Assembly: GCA_017552715.1 (NCBI GenBank) | Contig: JAFZOW010000051.1 | Coordinates: 1-64,000 of the forward strand | DNA length: 64,000 bases | Source: Lachnospiraceae bacterium | GTDB taxonomy: Bacteria > Bacillota > Clostridia > Lachnospirales > Lachnospiraceae | Direction of reading: 5' to 3' | In this document: piece after piece, positions 26,193 through 34,636 of the stretch | Layout: each line of letters opens with the position of its first letter | Numbering within the stretch: position 1 is the first letter of the stretch | Position numbers and translations under genes: made by a program | Notes under the pieces: generated by a model | What the model was told of the DNA's origin: nothing | Seen by the model: only the letters and a program-made list of their open reading frames with translations | The model's database searches: none

Positions 26193-26663
26193 GTGCCGGT
26201 ATATGATATGGATTTCATGAAAGAAGCCTTAAAAGAAGCCTACGAAGGGATAGAAAAGAAACACGGCGGCCCCTTTGGCTCCGTGGTGGTCCGTGACGGG
26301 AAGATCATAGGTCGTGGTCATAACCGTGTCCTGCTCTATCACGACCCCACCGCCCACGGCGAAATGGAAGCCATCCGGGATGCCTGCAGGAATGTGGGCG
26401 ATCATGATCTGTCGGGATGCACGATCTACACCACGGCAGAACCCTGTCCCATGTGTCTCGGTGCCATCCTCTGGGCCAACATTTCCAAAGTCTGTTACGG
26501 CTGTAATGTAAACGATACGGCAGGCATCGGTTTTCGGGATGATAAATTCTACCGGCAGCTCAACGGAGAAGGGGATATCCTGAGCCTTGATGAGCAGAAC
26601 CGCGAAGAATGCCTGAAGCTGTTTGAAAGCTACGCCGCCGATAAGGATTCGGAGAGATACTGA
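26193..26663 (+). CDS. Guanine deaminase-like cytidine/deoxycytidylate-fold deaminase
   Basis: Zinc-dependent deaminase of the CDA fold: His55 and catalytic Glu57 in TAHGEMEAI, and Cys85 and Cys88 in EPCPMCLGAI. The GGPFGSVVVRDG start and DPTAHGE are closer to the small GuaD guanine deaminases of Bacillus than to the tRNA adenosine deaminase TadA, so guanine to xanthine is the best guess. The 156-residue length agrees. Three in-frame starts are possible: GTG 26193, ATG 26208 and ATG 26217. A well-placed ribosome site instead serves an overlapping 16-codon ORF from 26170 that ends at 26220, so the true start could be coupled to it. Confidence 0.8.
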   Translation: MPVYDMDFMKEALKEAYEGIEKKHGGPFGSVVVRDGKIIGRGHNRVLLYHDPTAHGEMEAIRDACRNVGDHDLSGCTIYTTAEPCPMCLGAILWANISKVCYGCNVNDTAGIGFRDDKFYRQLNGEGDILSLDEQNREECLKLFESYAADKDSERY

Positions 26664-26670
26664 GGCCGGA

Positions 26671-27246
26671 TCACGCTTCTTCCTCTGTTTCCATAAAACG
26701 TGAATAATCCCTCTCAAAGAGCTCTTCACAGGCCTGGGGCCAGAGCCTTTCCGCAGGGACCGTTTCCAGAAGCTTTTCCTGCACAAAGAGCTTGCTCTTG
26801 TTTCTGTATTTGGGGAGTTGATTAAGCTCCAGCAGATGATTCAGTTCCGGCCGCCAGAGTATCGTGATCTTGCGCTTATCCTTAACCCGCGGATTTTCCC
26901 CGGCCTCCCGGAGAGTATAAAAATCCACTCTTCCCGCTTCGTCCGTTTCCACGGTGATGACGCCCCACCAGTCCGGCACATGCTCCCTGATATGATGGGC
27001 ATGACTGCTTCCCACCACCACCATGTTACGGTCGTAGTACCAGTTGTAATAGCGGACCTGCTTTTTCAGGCGGGCATAGGTATCCACATCACTCTTGATC
27101 TCGATCCCGTATAAAAGCTCCGGAGTGATCATTACCACATCCGCCCTGGCCTTCCCGGTGATCTTCTCTTCGAGTATCCTTACTTTTCCGTAGTTTTCCT
27201 CCAGGAAATCAAATAAGGGTTCGCGTATATCCTTATCCTTCAGCAT
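26671..27246 (-). CDS. sce7726-family nuclease-fold protein
   Basis: A 191-residue soluble protein that resembles sce7726-family proteins: N-terminus LKDKDIREPLFDFL, then ARADVVMITPELLYGIEIKSDVDT, which has the Asp-(x)n-Glu-x-Lys arrangement of PD-(D/E)XK nuclease folds, followed by NMVVVGSSHAHHIREHVPDWWGVITV. Biochemical role unknown; the family is thought to be nucleic-acid related but is not characterised here. It converges with the deaminase gene (8-base gap) and has its own promoter diverging from that of the CBS-domain gene. GGAGG lies eight bases before the ATG. Confidence 0.75.
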   Translation of the reverse strand: MLKDKDIREPLFDFLEENYGKVRILEEKITGKARADVVMITPELLYGIEIKSDVDTYARLKKQVRYYNWYYDRNMVVVGSSHAHHIREHVPDWWGVITVETDEAGRVDFYTLREAGENPRVKDKRKITILWRPELNHLLELNQLPKYRNKSKLFVQEKLLETVPAERLWPQACEELFERDYSRFMETEEEA

Positions 27247-27287
27247 CCGAGTATCCCTCCGGCATCAAACCTGCCCAAACATCTGTT

Positions 27288-27316
27288 ATTCTATCAGAAA
27301 GCCCCTTTCTGTTCAA
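27288..27316 (-). promoter_or_regulatory. Promoter of the sce7726-family gene
   Basis: TTGAAC (27316-27311), 17 bases, TAGAAT (27293-27288) on the minus strand. Its -35 lies 15 bases from the -35 of the diverging CNNM promoter. Confidence 0.68.
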
Positions 27317-27330
27317 CGCACAGCTCCCCC

Positions 27331-27359
27331 TTGCGCGATGGGCGGGAATTTGCTATGAT
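27331..27359 (+). promoter_or_regulatory. Promoter abutting the CNNM start codon
   Basis: TTGCGC (27331-27336), 17 bases, extended TGC-TATGAT (27354-27359). The predicted +1 is at 27366, one base before the ATG at 27367. Confidence 0.62.
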
Positions 27360-27366
27360 AATGCCC

Positions 27367-28638
27367 ATGGACCCGGAACATATATGTAAGTTATGCATAT
27401 TACTGCTCTTTCTGATACTTTCCGCCTTTTTTTCCTCGGCGGAGACGGCTTTTACCACGGTAAAGCGCGTGCGTATGCAGATCCTGGCCGACGAAGGAGA
27501 CAAACGGGCCCTTCTGGTCCTGAAGCTTCTGGAAAAGCTGTCCAAAACCCTTTCCACGATACTTATCGGAAATAATGTGGTGAACATAGGCGCCTCCGCG
27601 CTCTGTGCCGTTCTGGCCGGCGAACTTTTCGGCAATATGGCTGTGGGGCTGGCTACGGGTATACTCACTCTGCTGGTGCTGCTCTTCGGCGAGATCACAC
27701 CCAAGACTCTGGCGCTTAGGAAAAATGAACGTTACGCCCTGCGTTACGCGCCGGCGATCTATGCCCTCTCCGTGATCCTTACCCCTGTCATCTTTATCGT
27801 AGACAAGCTGTCCAACGGCATCCTGCGTCTTCTGGGCGTGGATCCACACGAAAAGGTGCTGCGCATCACCGAGAGCGAGCTGCTGGGGCTGGTGGATGCA
27901 GGCCACGAGGAAGGGGTCATCGAAAGCGAGGAGCGGGAGATGATCCATAATATGTTCGAATTCTCCGACGCTCTTGCCCGTGATATCATGATCCCCAGGG
28001 TCAATATGATCATGGCGGACATACACGCGGACTATGACGAGATCCGCGATCTTTTTAAAGAGCATCTGTACAGCCGTCTGCCCGTCTATGAAGACAGCCC
28101 GGACAATATCGTAGGTGTCCTGAACATCAAGGACTTCCTCTTCATCGAGGATCCCTCCCGCTTTCATATGCAGGCTCTGCTGCGCGAGCCCTATTATACT
28201 TATGAGTATAAAAAGGTGGCCGACCTTTTAAACGAGATGCGTCAGAAGAACCGGCAGGTGAGCATCGTACTGAACGAGTACGGCACCGCCGAAGGCATGA
28301 TCACCATGGAGGACCTGCTGGAAGAGATCATCGGACAGATCCGGGATGAATACGACGAAGATGAGGCAGAACTCATCAAAAAGCTTTCCGATAACGAATA
28401 TCTGGTGGATGCCACCATGAACCTGGATGATATAAATGAAGCCCTGGAAACTTCTTACGAAAGCGAAGCCTACGACTCCATCAGCGGCCTGATCATCGAG
28501 CTTTTGGACGACCGTCTGCCGGAAGAAGGCGAAAGCGTGGAGCTTCCGGACGGCAGCGTGGCACGGGTGGAAAAACTGGAAGGAAACCGTATCGAAACGG
28601 TGCGTTTAACCCTTCCCAAAAAGGAAGCCGATCAATAA
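27367..28638 (+). CDS. CNNM/CorC-type membrane protein with DUF21, CBS pair and transporter-associated domain
   Basis: Hemolysin C-like integral membrane protein; the family takes part in Mg2+ or Co2+ transport. DUF21 with three to four helices spans about 5-170 (LFLILSAFFSSAETAFTTV, FGEITPKTLALR). The CBS pair spans about 200-320 (IMIPRVNMIMADIHADYDEI, YSRLPVYEDSPDNIVGVL). A CorC/HlyC C-terminal domain follows (SISGLIIELLDDRLPEEGE). The frame is open back to 27331, but that stretch contains the promoter; the ATG at 27367 is one base from the predicted +1, giving 423 residues and a leaderless mRNA. The ATGs at 27355 and 27361 remain possible. Confidence 0.88.
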   Translation: MDPEHICKLCILLLFLILSAFFSSAETAFTTVKRVRMQILADEGDKRALLVLKLLEKLSKTLSTILIGNNVVNIGASALCAVLAGELFGNMAVGLATGILTLLVLLFGEITPKTLALRKNERYALRYAPAIYALSVILTPVIFIVDKLSNGILRLLGVDPHEKVLRITESELLGLVDAGHEEGVIESEEREMIHNMFEFSDALARDIMIPRVNMIMADIHADYDEIRDLFKEHLYSRLPVYEDSPDNIVGVLNIKDFLFIEDPSRFHMQALLREPYYTYEYKKVADLLNEMRQKNRQVSIVLNEYGTAEGMITMEDLLEEIIGQIRDEYDEDEAELIKKLSDNEYLVDATMNLDDINEALETSYESEAYDSISGLIIELLDDRLPEEGESVELPDGSVARVEKLEGNRIETVRLTLPKKEADQ

Positions 28639-28663
28639 ACTGTTCAGCCGGCTTTCCCGAAGC

Positions 28664-29416
28664 TTAAGCCTTTTTCGAATAATCTCTCTGGCGCAGGACC
28701 TCGTAGGCCAGAACCCCCGCAGCCACCGAAGCGTTCAGGGAATCCAGCTTTCCCTTCATGGGAATGGACACCTGATAATCGCACTTTTCTTTAAGAAGGC
28801 GGCTCACACCTTCCCCTTCCGCACCGATCACCAGCCCCATGGGCCCTCTCAGATCACATTCGTACATGCACTGCCCGTCCATGTCCGCACAGGCAAACCA
28901 CAGCCCCTCTTCCTTAAGCTCTTCCATGGTGCGGGAAAGATTCGTCACCCGGGCCACCGGGATATAGTTCAGGGCTCCGGCACTGGTACGTGCCACTGTA
29001 GCCGTAAGACCGACCGCCCGGTTTTTGGGGATGATCACACCGTGTGCACCCGCCTGATGTGCCGTACGTATAATGGCTCCCAGATTGTGGGGATCCTCGA
29101 TCCCGTCCAGCAGGAAAAGAAAAGGCGGCTCCCCGCTCTCCCTCGCCGCGGCCAGCACATCCGTCAGTTCCGCATATTCGTACGCCGCTACCGTGGCTAT
29201 GACACCCTGATGCCGGCCCGTTTGCGAAAGCTGGTCCAGTCGTTCCTTATCCACGTAACGCAGCAGGCTTCCCTGTTTTTTTGCTTCCCTCTTGATGGAG
29301 AGCACCGGTCCGTCATTGCAGCCGTCCAGGATATAGAGCTTATCCACGGTCTTTCCGGCCCGGAAGGCCTCCATTACGGCATTGCGTCCCTCTATTTGTG
29401 ATTCCGAATAAGCCAT
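28664..29416 (-). CDS. rlmB: 23S rRNA 2'-O-methyltransferase (RlmB/TrmH, SPOUT family)
   Basis: Methylates the 2'-OH of a guanosine in 23S rRNA (G2251 in E. coli). N-terminal substrate-binding domain IEGRNAVMEAFRAGKTVDKLYI; SPOUT knot motifs LLDGIEDPHNLGAIIRTA (motif 1), LVIGAEGEGVSRLLKEKCD (motif 2) and SIPMKGKLDSLNASVAAGV (motif 3). Length 250 residues is normal. The start shares one base with the end of mrnC (TAATG), so the two RNA-processing genes are coupled, as is common in Firmicutes. Confidence 0.94.
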   Translation of the reverse strand: MAYSESQIEGRNAVMEAFRAGKTVDKLYILDGCNDGPVLSIKREAKKQGSLLRYVDKERLDQLSQTGRHQGVIATVAAYEYAELTDVLAAARESGEPPFLFLLDGIEDPHNLGAIIRTAHQAGAHGVIIPKNRAVGLTATVARTSAGALNYIPVARVTNLSRTMEELKEEGLWFACADMDGQCMYECDLRGPMGLVIGAEGEGVSRLLKEKCDYQVSIPMKGKLDSLNASVAAGVLAYEVLRQRDYSKKA

Positions 29417-29808
29417 TACTGCTTCTCCTCCAGATACGCTATGGTCTTTGCCATCAGCTCCTGCGCCCGCTCTTCCTTTCCGCTCAGGTACAGCCAGCCG
29501 ATCACTGCCTCAAAGCCTGTGGCCCGATGGTAGATCCCTGTAGCCACCCCTTTGGGAGCCGCATGGGAACGGGCATTCCGTGCCTTGCGGAAGATATCGT
29601 TCTCCTCCTCGTCAAAGCTTTCCCTTAACTGCTCCGAAGCCTCCGCCTGGGCTTCTGCCCGGACAAAGGCCGTAGCCAGCCGGTGATACTTTTCCACCGG
29701 AAGGTTCCCCCTGCTCTTCAGCAGATATTCGCGGACATAACGCTCATACACCGCATCTCCCAGATAAGCAAGGCTGAGGGGGCCAAAGCCCGTTACGCTC
29801 TCTCCCAC
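29416..29808 (-). CDS. mrnC: Mini-ribonuclease III
   Basis: Dimeric RNase III lacking the dsRNA-binding domain; matures 23S rRNA ends in Bacillus. The catalytic motif LAYLGDAVYERYVREYLL carries the essential Asp. NARSHAAPKGVATGIYHRAT and FEAVIGWLYLSGKEERAQEL match the remaining family signature, the Glu being the second catalytic residue. Length 130 residues is typical. It overlaps the end of cysS by 16 bases and the start of rlmB by one base, so cysS-mrnC-rlmB is one transcription unit. Confidence 0.93.
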   Translation of the reverse strand: MGESVTGFGPLSLAYLGDAVYERYVREYLLKSRGNLPVEKYHRLATAFVRAEAQAEASEQLRESFDEEENDIFRKARNARSHAAPKGVATGIYHRATGFEAVIGWLYLSGKEERAQELMAKTIAYLEEKQ

Positions 29809-31190
29809 TTTGTTCCTTCCCTTGTATCCTTGATCACGATGCCTTTTGCCAGAAGTTCTTCCCGGATGGCATCCGCTTTTGCAAAGTCCTTCGCCTTCTT
29901 TGCCTCGGCACGTTCCGCGATCTTTGCTTCGGCAAAAGCCGCCAGTTCTTCATCTACCTCTGCCGCCGCATAAGGCTCCAGCAGTTTAAGCGAGAATACG
30001 CTGTCCATGCTTTCGGTCAGGGCACGCTTGGTAGCATCGTTGGTATCTTCCTTCAGCATATCATAGAACACGGTAAAGGCCATGGATGTGTTCAGATCAT
30101 CCTGAAGGGCCTCCGAAAAACGACTGCGGTATTTTTCAAATACGGCCTTATCCACCTCACCTTCGGCGGAAAGCTCCGAAGTGCGGCGGCGCAGCTTCTC
30201 ATAGGCCGCAGCCATCTGATCCAGCACCTCGTAGGAGAATTCCAGGGGTTTGCGGTAATGGGACTGCAGGCAGAAATAACGATAAGCCAGAGGGTCGTAG
30301 CCCTTTTCCTCCAGCAGGGATACGGTCAGGAAATCCCCCTTGGATTTGCTCATCTTTCCGCCTTTTTCCACCAGATGGTGCACGTGGAACCAGTAGCGGC
30401 ACCAGGGATGTCCGAGAAAAGCTTCGCTCTGCGCGATCTCGTTGGTATGATGCGGGAAGATATTATCAACTCCACCGCAATGGATATCCATATATTCTCC
30501 CAGATGCTTGATGCCGATGCAGGAGCACTCGATGTGCCAGCCGGGATAACCGTAACCCCAGGGGCTCTCCCACTTCAGTTCCTGATCCTCGAATTTGGAT
30601 TTGGTAAACCAGAGAACGAAGTCGGTCTTGTTCCGCTTGTTCTCATCCACACCCACATCATCCCGCACGCCTTCCTTCAGCTCTTCCTCGTTCTGATTGG
30701 ACAGGGCATAGTAATTCTGCAATTTGGATGTATCGAAATAAACGTTTTCCCCGGCCTGATAGGCATAGCCCTTCTCCAGAAGCACTTCGATCATATGAAT
30801 GAACTCGGGTATGCAGTGCGTTGCGGGTTCTATAACGTCTGGCATACGCATGTTCAGCTTGTTGAAGTCCGCAAAGAAGGCCTTCGTATACTGCTCGGCG
30901 ATCTGCAGCACCGTCTTGTGTTCCCGCTTTGCCCCCTTGAGCATCTTGTCTTCTCCGGTATCGGCATCGGAGGACAGATGTCCCACATCGGTGATGTTCA
31001 TCACACGCTTCAGCTCATAGCCGGCATAGATCAGGGTCTTTACCAGCACATCTTCGCAGATGTAGCTGCGCAGGTTTCCTATATGGGCAAAATGATATAC
31101 CGTAGGGCCGCAGGTATATACCGCCGCCTTTCCTTCTTCGTGGGGATGGAACTCTTCCACCGTTCTGGTAGCCGTATTATAAAGTCTCAT
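29793..31190 (-). CDS. cysS: Cysteinyl-tRNA synthetase
   Basis: Class I aminoacyl-tRNA synthetase. CysRS signatures: zinc and substrate Cys in YTCGPTVYHFAHIGNLRSY (HIGH motif as HIGN), CSCIGIKHLGEYMDIHCGG with further zinc ligands, and KMSKSKG for the second ATP loop; a helical anticodon-binding region follows. Length 465 residues is normal. The ATG at 31190 has AAGGAG upstream. The leader is only about 65 bases to the preceding gene, too short for a T-box, so tRNA-dependent control is not expected. Confidence 0.96.
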   Translation of the reverse strand: MRLYNTATRTVEEFHPHEEGKAAVYTCGPTVYHFAHIGNLRSYICEDVLVKTLIYAGYELKRVMNITDVGHLSSDADTGEDKMLKGAKREHKTVLQIAEQYTKAFFADFNKLNMRMPDVIEPATHCIPEFIHMIEVLLEKGYAYQAGENVYFDTSKLQNYYALSNQNEEELKEGVRDDVGVDENKRNKTDFVLWFTKSKFEDQELKWESPWGYGYPGWHIECSCIGIKHLGEYMDIHCGGVDNIFPHHTNEIAQSEAFLGHPWCRYWFHVHHLVEKGGKMSKSKGDFLTVSLLEEKGYDPLAYRYFCLQSHYRKPLEFSYEVLDQMAAAYEKLRRRTSELSAEGEVDKAVFEKYRSRFSEALQDDLNTSMAFTVFYDMLKEDTNDATKRALTESMDSVFSLKLLEPYAAAEVDEELAAFAEAKIAERAEAKKAKDFAKADAIREELLAKGIVIKDTREGTKWERA

Positions 31191-31256
31191 TTTTCAACAC
31201 TCCTTTATGACTTATTATCTTATTGTGCAGCCAGGGCCGCAGCTATACATCGCAGC

Positions 31257-31808
31257 TCATTTCCTCATGGGACAGCCTTCCGGTCCGCAGCCCGTACAGG
31301 CACCTGCAGCGGTCACATCCACGGAATAGGCCTCCCTTACGCTGCTGAGCATACACACGGCCTGGGCTGCCATACCCTCGCCGCTGCCGGTAAATCCCAT
31401 ATGTTCCTCGGTGGTGGCCTTTACGCTTACCTGATCCACGGAAAGCTCCAGCGCTTCCGCCAGGCGTTCCCGCATGGTATCGATATAGGGCCGCAGCTTC
31501 GGTTCCTGGGCGATCACCGTTGAATCGATGTTCTCGATCAGGTAGCCTTCCTTCCCTATGGCCTCTCCCACCTTTTTCAGAAGGAGCATACTGTCAATGC
31601 CTTTATAGGCGGGATCCGTATCCGGAAAGAGCTTTCCGATATCTCCCAGTGCCGCTGCTCCCAACAGGGCATCCATGATGGCATGGGTCAGCACATCCGC
31701 ATCCGAATGTCCGATCAGTCCCTTTTCATACGGTATCTTCACTCCGCCCAGGATCAGATCACGCCCCTCCCCCAGACGATGAACATCATAACCGCTGCCT
31801 ATCCTCAT
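31257..31808 (-). CDS. ispF: 2-C-methyl-D-erythritol 2,4-cyclodiphosphate synthase with cysteine-bearing C-terminal tail
   Basis: Forms the cyclodiphosphate of the non-mevalonate isoprenoid pathway. Metal-binding [35 protein letters not shown], the [10 protein letters not shown] loop and [12 protein letters not shown] are all present. The usual protein ends about 158-160 residues in; this one is 183, and the extra tail [21 protein letters not shown] contains Cys171, Cys174 and Cys179. The tail is in frame with no stop ambiguity. AGGAGG precedes the ATG, which overlaps the hypothetical gene upstream by 4 bases. No ispD is adjacent. Confidence 0.93.
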   Translation of the reverse strand: MRIGSGYDVHRLGEGRDLILGGVKIPYEKGLIGHSDADVLTHAIMDALLGAAALGDIGKLFPDTDPAYKGIDSMLLLKKVGEAIGKEGYLIENIDSTVIAQEPKLRPYIDTMRERLAEALELSVDQVSVKATTEEHMGFTGSGEGMAAQAVCMLSSVREAYSVDVTAAGACTGCGPEGCPMRK

Positions 31809-32446
31809 ACGTACCTCCTGTAATTCCCCTGGGGCCGCATCACCACATTATGCCGGGTCGTGGTGCGCTCTCCCCGGAGTATCCTTCCCACATCCGTATC
31901 TTCAAGCTTAACGATACGCCCGAAGCGGTCGTAGTGGGTAAGAAGGCTGGTATTCCTTGCCGGTTTCAGCTTCCCGCCTTCCGTAAGCTCCTCTATCAGG
32001 GCTTCCGTATCCTTGTTTGCTATGCTGGTACGGATCCGCCCCTCCCGGTCAGCTGCCACAGCAGCATTTTCCGGCTTCTTATCTTCCGGTCTGTCATCCC
32101 CGTACCACAGCCGTGCCAGCAGCTCCTTAAAAAGATCGCCCAGACGGCTGAGCAGTCCGGGACCGGCAGGCTTCTCTTCCCGGGACTTCTCTTCCCGGGG
32201 CTTTTCGATCCCGCTTTTCTCCCATACCACAGGAGGACTGTCTTTCTTTTTTGTGGGGATATGCTCTTCCCTTTTCTTCCCCGCAACGGCCCGGGTATCA
32301 TCCTTACCCCGTTCCCAGATGACTCCTCCGTTCTCTTCTCCCGGTAATAAAAAAGCCGGCGCGTCACCTTCGACGCGCGCCGCTTTATTTCCGCTCCTTT
32401 CGTATGCGGCCGGTAGATTGTCGGACGGACGGATACGATCGATCAT
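31805..32446 (-). CDS. Hypothetical protein, charged N-terminus with conserved-looking C-terminal segment
   Basis: I do not recognise a family. The 213 residues lack signal peptide and membrane helix. Residues 1-100 are low-complexity and charged ([40 protein letters not shown]). Residues about 140-213 look folded: [40 protein letters not shown] and [20 protein letters not shown]. It sits between the zinc-ribbon protein gene (65 bases upstream) and ispF (4-base overlap), so it is translated with both. A regulatory or scaffold protein working with the zinc-ribbon protein is a guess. Confidence 0.7.
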   Translation of the reverse strand: MIDRIRPSDNLPAAYERSGNKAARVEGDAPAFLLPGEENGGVIWERGKDDTRAVAGKKREEHIPTKKKDSPPVVWEKSGIEKPREEKSREEKPAGPGLLSRLGDLFKELLARLWYGDDRPEDKKPENAAVAADREGRIRTSIANKDTEALIEELTEGGKLKPARNTSLLTHYDRFGRIVKLEDTDVGRILRGERTTTRHNVVMRPQGNYRRYV

Positions 32447-32511
32447 TCTCTCACCACTCTCCGCCCAGCCGGTCAGGAGACATTGCGGGAGCGCTATGCG
32501 CTCCTGTCGGT

Positions 32512-34557
32512 TCAGCCTCCTCCCAGCATGGGATTAGCAGAAGGCGCCATGGCAGGCTGCGGGGCTCCTACGGGAGGAGCAGCCATAGCCGGGATCCCGG
32601 GCTGTGCGGCAAAAGCCGGAGCACTGGGCTGTGCGGCAAAGGCAGGTGAACCCGGCCCGCTGGGCTTGTAGGAGCTCATACCTCCCGGACCCACGGGCTG
32701 CTGTGCCGCATAAGGCGGAAGCTTGCCGGGGGCCTGAGATGAGCCTGCAGCAACATATGCCGCCTGTTGCAGCTGATATGCGGTAGCCTGACCGAATGAA
32801 CCTCTCTCGGCTCCGGCAACACTGTCAAATGTTATATTGGCGGAAAGAGCGCCACCGATAGGCTGCCCCGTTCCGTTACGTATCGCACGTTCCTCTGCCC
32901 GCAGATTGGCAGATTCAAAGATCATAGAAGCTTCTTCTTTCTTTTTCGCCTCTTCCTCGCGGATCTTATCCATAATGGTAGGACCGCTGACCGTTCCGGA
33001 AAGCGCACCTCCCATCTGACCGCCGGCATTCAGCGAAGCGGATTCGAAAGGTCCCTCCACCACTTCTTCCGGCGTTTCCGTACCCTGAGCTGTGCGGGCT
33101 GCGGGTACAGCAGGCTGAACCTGTCTGGCTGCCGTAAGATTCATGGGTGCAGCAGGACGGGCCGCTGTTCCATACAGAGGTGAAGCTGGTACTGCTGCTG
33201 CAGGAGCCGCATATAAGCCGTTAGCAGGCATCGCAGGGGCGGCAGGAGCCGCATACAGGCCGTTAGCAGGAGCCGCAGGAGCCGCCGCATAAGGTGCCGC
33301 AGGGGCTGCATAAGGAGCTGCGGGTGCAGCCGCCGCGGGAGCCGGTGCTGCATAGGGTGCCGCAGGAGCTGCATACAAGGGTGATGCAGGGGCTGCTGCC
33401 GCGGGTGCCGCATACAAAGGTGATGCGGGTGCCGCCGCGGGGGCCGGTGCTGCATAAGGTGCCGCAGGGGCTGCTGCAGGTGCCGGAGCTGCAGGCGCTC
33501 CATCCAAAGGTGACGCAGGCGCTGCTGCCGCGGGTGCCGCATACAATGGTGATGCGGGTGCAGCCGCCGCGGGAGCCGGTGCTGCATAGGGTGCCGCAGG
33601 AGCTGCCGGTACCGGAGCCGCAGGTACGGCAGGTACAGCAGGTACAGGAGCGGCAGGGGCGGGAACCGCAGGTACGGCAGGTACAGCCGCCGCAGGTGCG
33701 GGAGCCGCAGGAGCCGGTACAGCAGGTGTCGCAGGTACTGTAGCAGCAGGGGCTGCAGGTACAGGAGCTGCGGGTGCGGGAACTGCAGGTGCAGCGGGCA
33801 CAGCTGCTGCAGCCGGAGCCGCAGGCACTGCCGCCACGGGAGTAGCCACTGCAGGGGCCGGTGCTGCGGGTGCCGGTGTCGCAGGCACTGCCGCCACGGG
33901 AGTTGCTACCGCAGGAGCAGGAGCCGCAGGTTTCGCAGCTACCGCCTTGGGAGCTTCCTCATTATTTTCCGTCGAAGCCGCTTTAGCCGCCTCGGATTTC
34001 TTATAATTCGGGTTGTAAGCCGGTCCGCTGGAAAGCAGTACGCGGGGTTTATATGCCGGCCGGAAAGGTGCTGCAGCAGCCGCTGCCGCAGATGCCGTAT
34101 GTTCTGCCGCAGGTGCGGGAGCCGCAGGAGCGGGAGTTGCGGGGGCCGCTTCGGGAACGGCTGCCACAGCCTCAGCCACAGCTTCGGGAGCAGCTACTTC
34201 CGGTTCCGGGGCAGGTGCCGCAGGTTCCGCTACCGATACCACGGGTTCCGGAGTGGGCGCAGGAGCAGGCGCTACGGGAGCCGGAGGTACTATGGGTCTG
34301 GGTTCGGGAGTAGGCGCCGCCTTTACAAAATCCAGTTCCTCATCCGGCTTTTTGCGCAGAAACTCCAGATCTGCCGAAGTCGTATTGCTGTTATTCCCGT
34401 TATATACACTACCGAAAGAGATGAAACCGCCGGGAGTATCTCCCTTCTTTCTCATCTCCTTGATATATTTCTTGATATTGAACTTGCACCCCGGACAGAG
34501 TCTGGCGCTTTCATCCAAGAAACGCTTGCATTGCGGGCAGGTGATAATATTTCCCAT
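32512..34557 (-). CDS. Zinc-ribbon protein with about 400-residue Ala/Pro low-complexity tract
   Basis: The 681-residue protein starts with a zinc ribbon, Cys7, Cys10, Cys21 and Cys24 (ITCPQCKRFLD...RLCPGCK), and a short charged segment. Residues about 75-490 are almost only Ala and Pro with Val early and Tyr-Ala-Ala-Pro units later (PLYAAPAAAAPASPLYAAPA type). The last 170 residues contain two related segments (FESASLNAGGQ-GGALSG and FESANLRAEERAI-GGALSA) around an acidic-basic helix, then a Gly/Pro-rich end. No signal peptide and no membrane helix, so it should be cytoplasmic or bound to a partner. Function unknown. AGGAGG precedes the start. Confidence 0.8.
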   Translation of the reverse strand: MGNIITCPQCKRFLDESARLCPGCKFNIKKYIKEMRKKGDTPGGFISFGSVYNGNNSNTTSADLEFLRKKPDEELDFVKAAPTPEPRPIVPPAPVAPAPAPTPEPVVSVAEPAAPAPEPEVAAPEAVAEAVAAVPEAAPATPAPAAPAPAAEHTASAAAAAAAPFRPAYKPRVLLSSGPAYNPNYKKSEAAKAASTENNEEAPKAVAAKPAAPAPAVATPVAAVPATPAPAAPAPAVATPVAAVPAAPAAAAVPAAPAVPAPAAPVPAAPAATVPATPAVPAPAAPAPAAAVPAVPAVPAPAAPVPAVPAVPAAPVPAAPAAPYAAPAPAAAAPASPLYAAPAAAAPASPLDGAPAAPAPAAAPAAPYAAPAPAAAPASPLYAAPAAAAPASPLYAAPAAPYAAPAPAAAAPAAPYAAPAAPYAAAPAAPANGLYAAPAAPAMPANGLYAAPAAAVPASPLYGTAARPAAPMNLTAARQVQPAVPAARTAQGTETPEEVVEGPFESASLNAGGQMGGALSGTVSGPTIMDKIREEEAKKKEEASMIFESANLRAEERAIRNGTGQPIGGALSANITFDSVAGAERGSFGQATAYQLQQAAYVAAGSSQAPGKLPPYAAQQPVGPGGMSSYKPSGPGSPAFAAQPSAPAFAAQPGIPAMAAPPVGAPQPAMAPSANPMLGGG

Positions 34558-34585
34558 ATGGATCCTCCTGGCTTATCTTTGGAAC

Positions 34586-34624
34586 AAAAAAGGCCAAAAA
34601 TGCATCTTAGCACATTTTTCGCCC
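34586..34624 (-). terminator. Terminator after tRNA-Met
   Basis: On the minus strand AAAAATG (34602-34596 complement) pairs with CATTTTT across a 10-base loop, extended by GC-rich flanks, and is followed by TTTTTT. It lies 13-50 bases past the tRNA and just ahead of the zinc-ribbon gene. Confidence 0.65.
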
Positions 34625-34636
34625 TTCCCGTTTTCG

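Noticed and set aside
26193-26663. Assignment as tRNA adenosine deaminase TadA
   Set aside because: The N-terminus and the DPTAHGE motif fit the guanine deaminase type better; TadA usually has NxxxxxxDPTAHAEI with other flanks, so a tadA symbol would be unsafe.
31191-31256. T-box leader before cysS
   Set aside because: The gap is only 66 bases and has no specifier loop or T-box sequence.
33130-34300. Regular GC-rich repeats that at first resemble a repeat array or CRISPR
   Set aside because: The period is a multiple of three and the repeats encode Ala/Pro units in one long minus-strand frame; there are no constant-length repeats with unique spacers.
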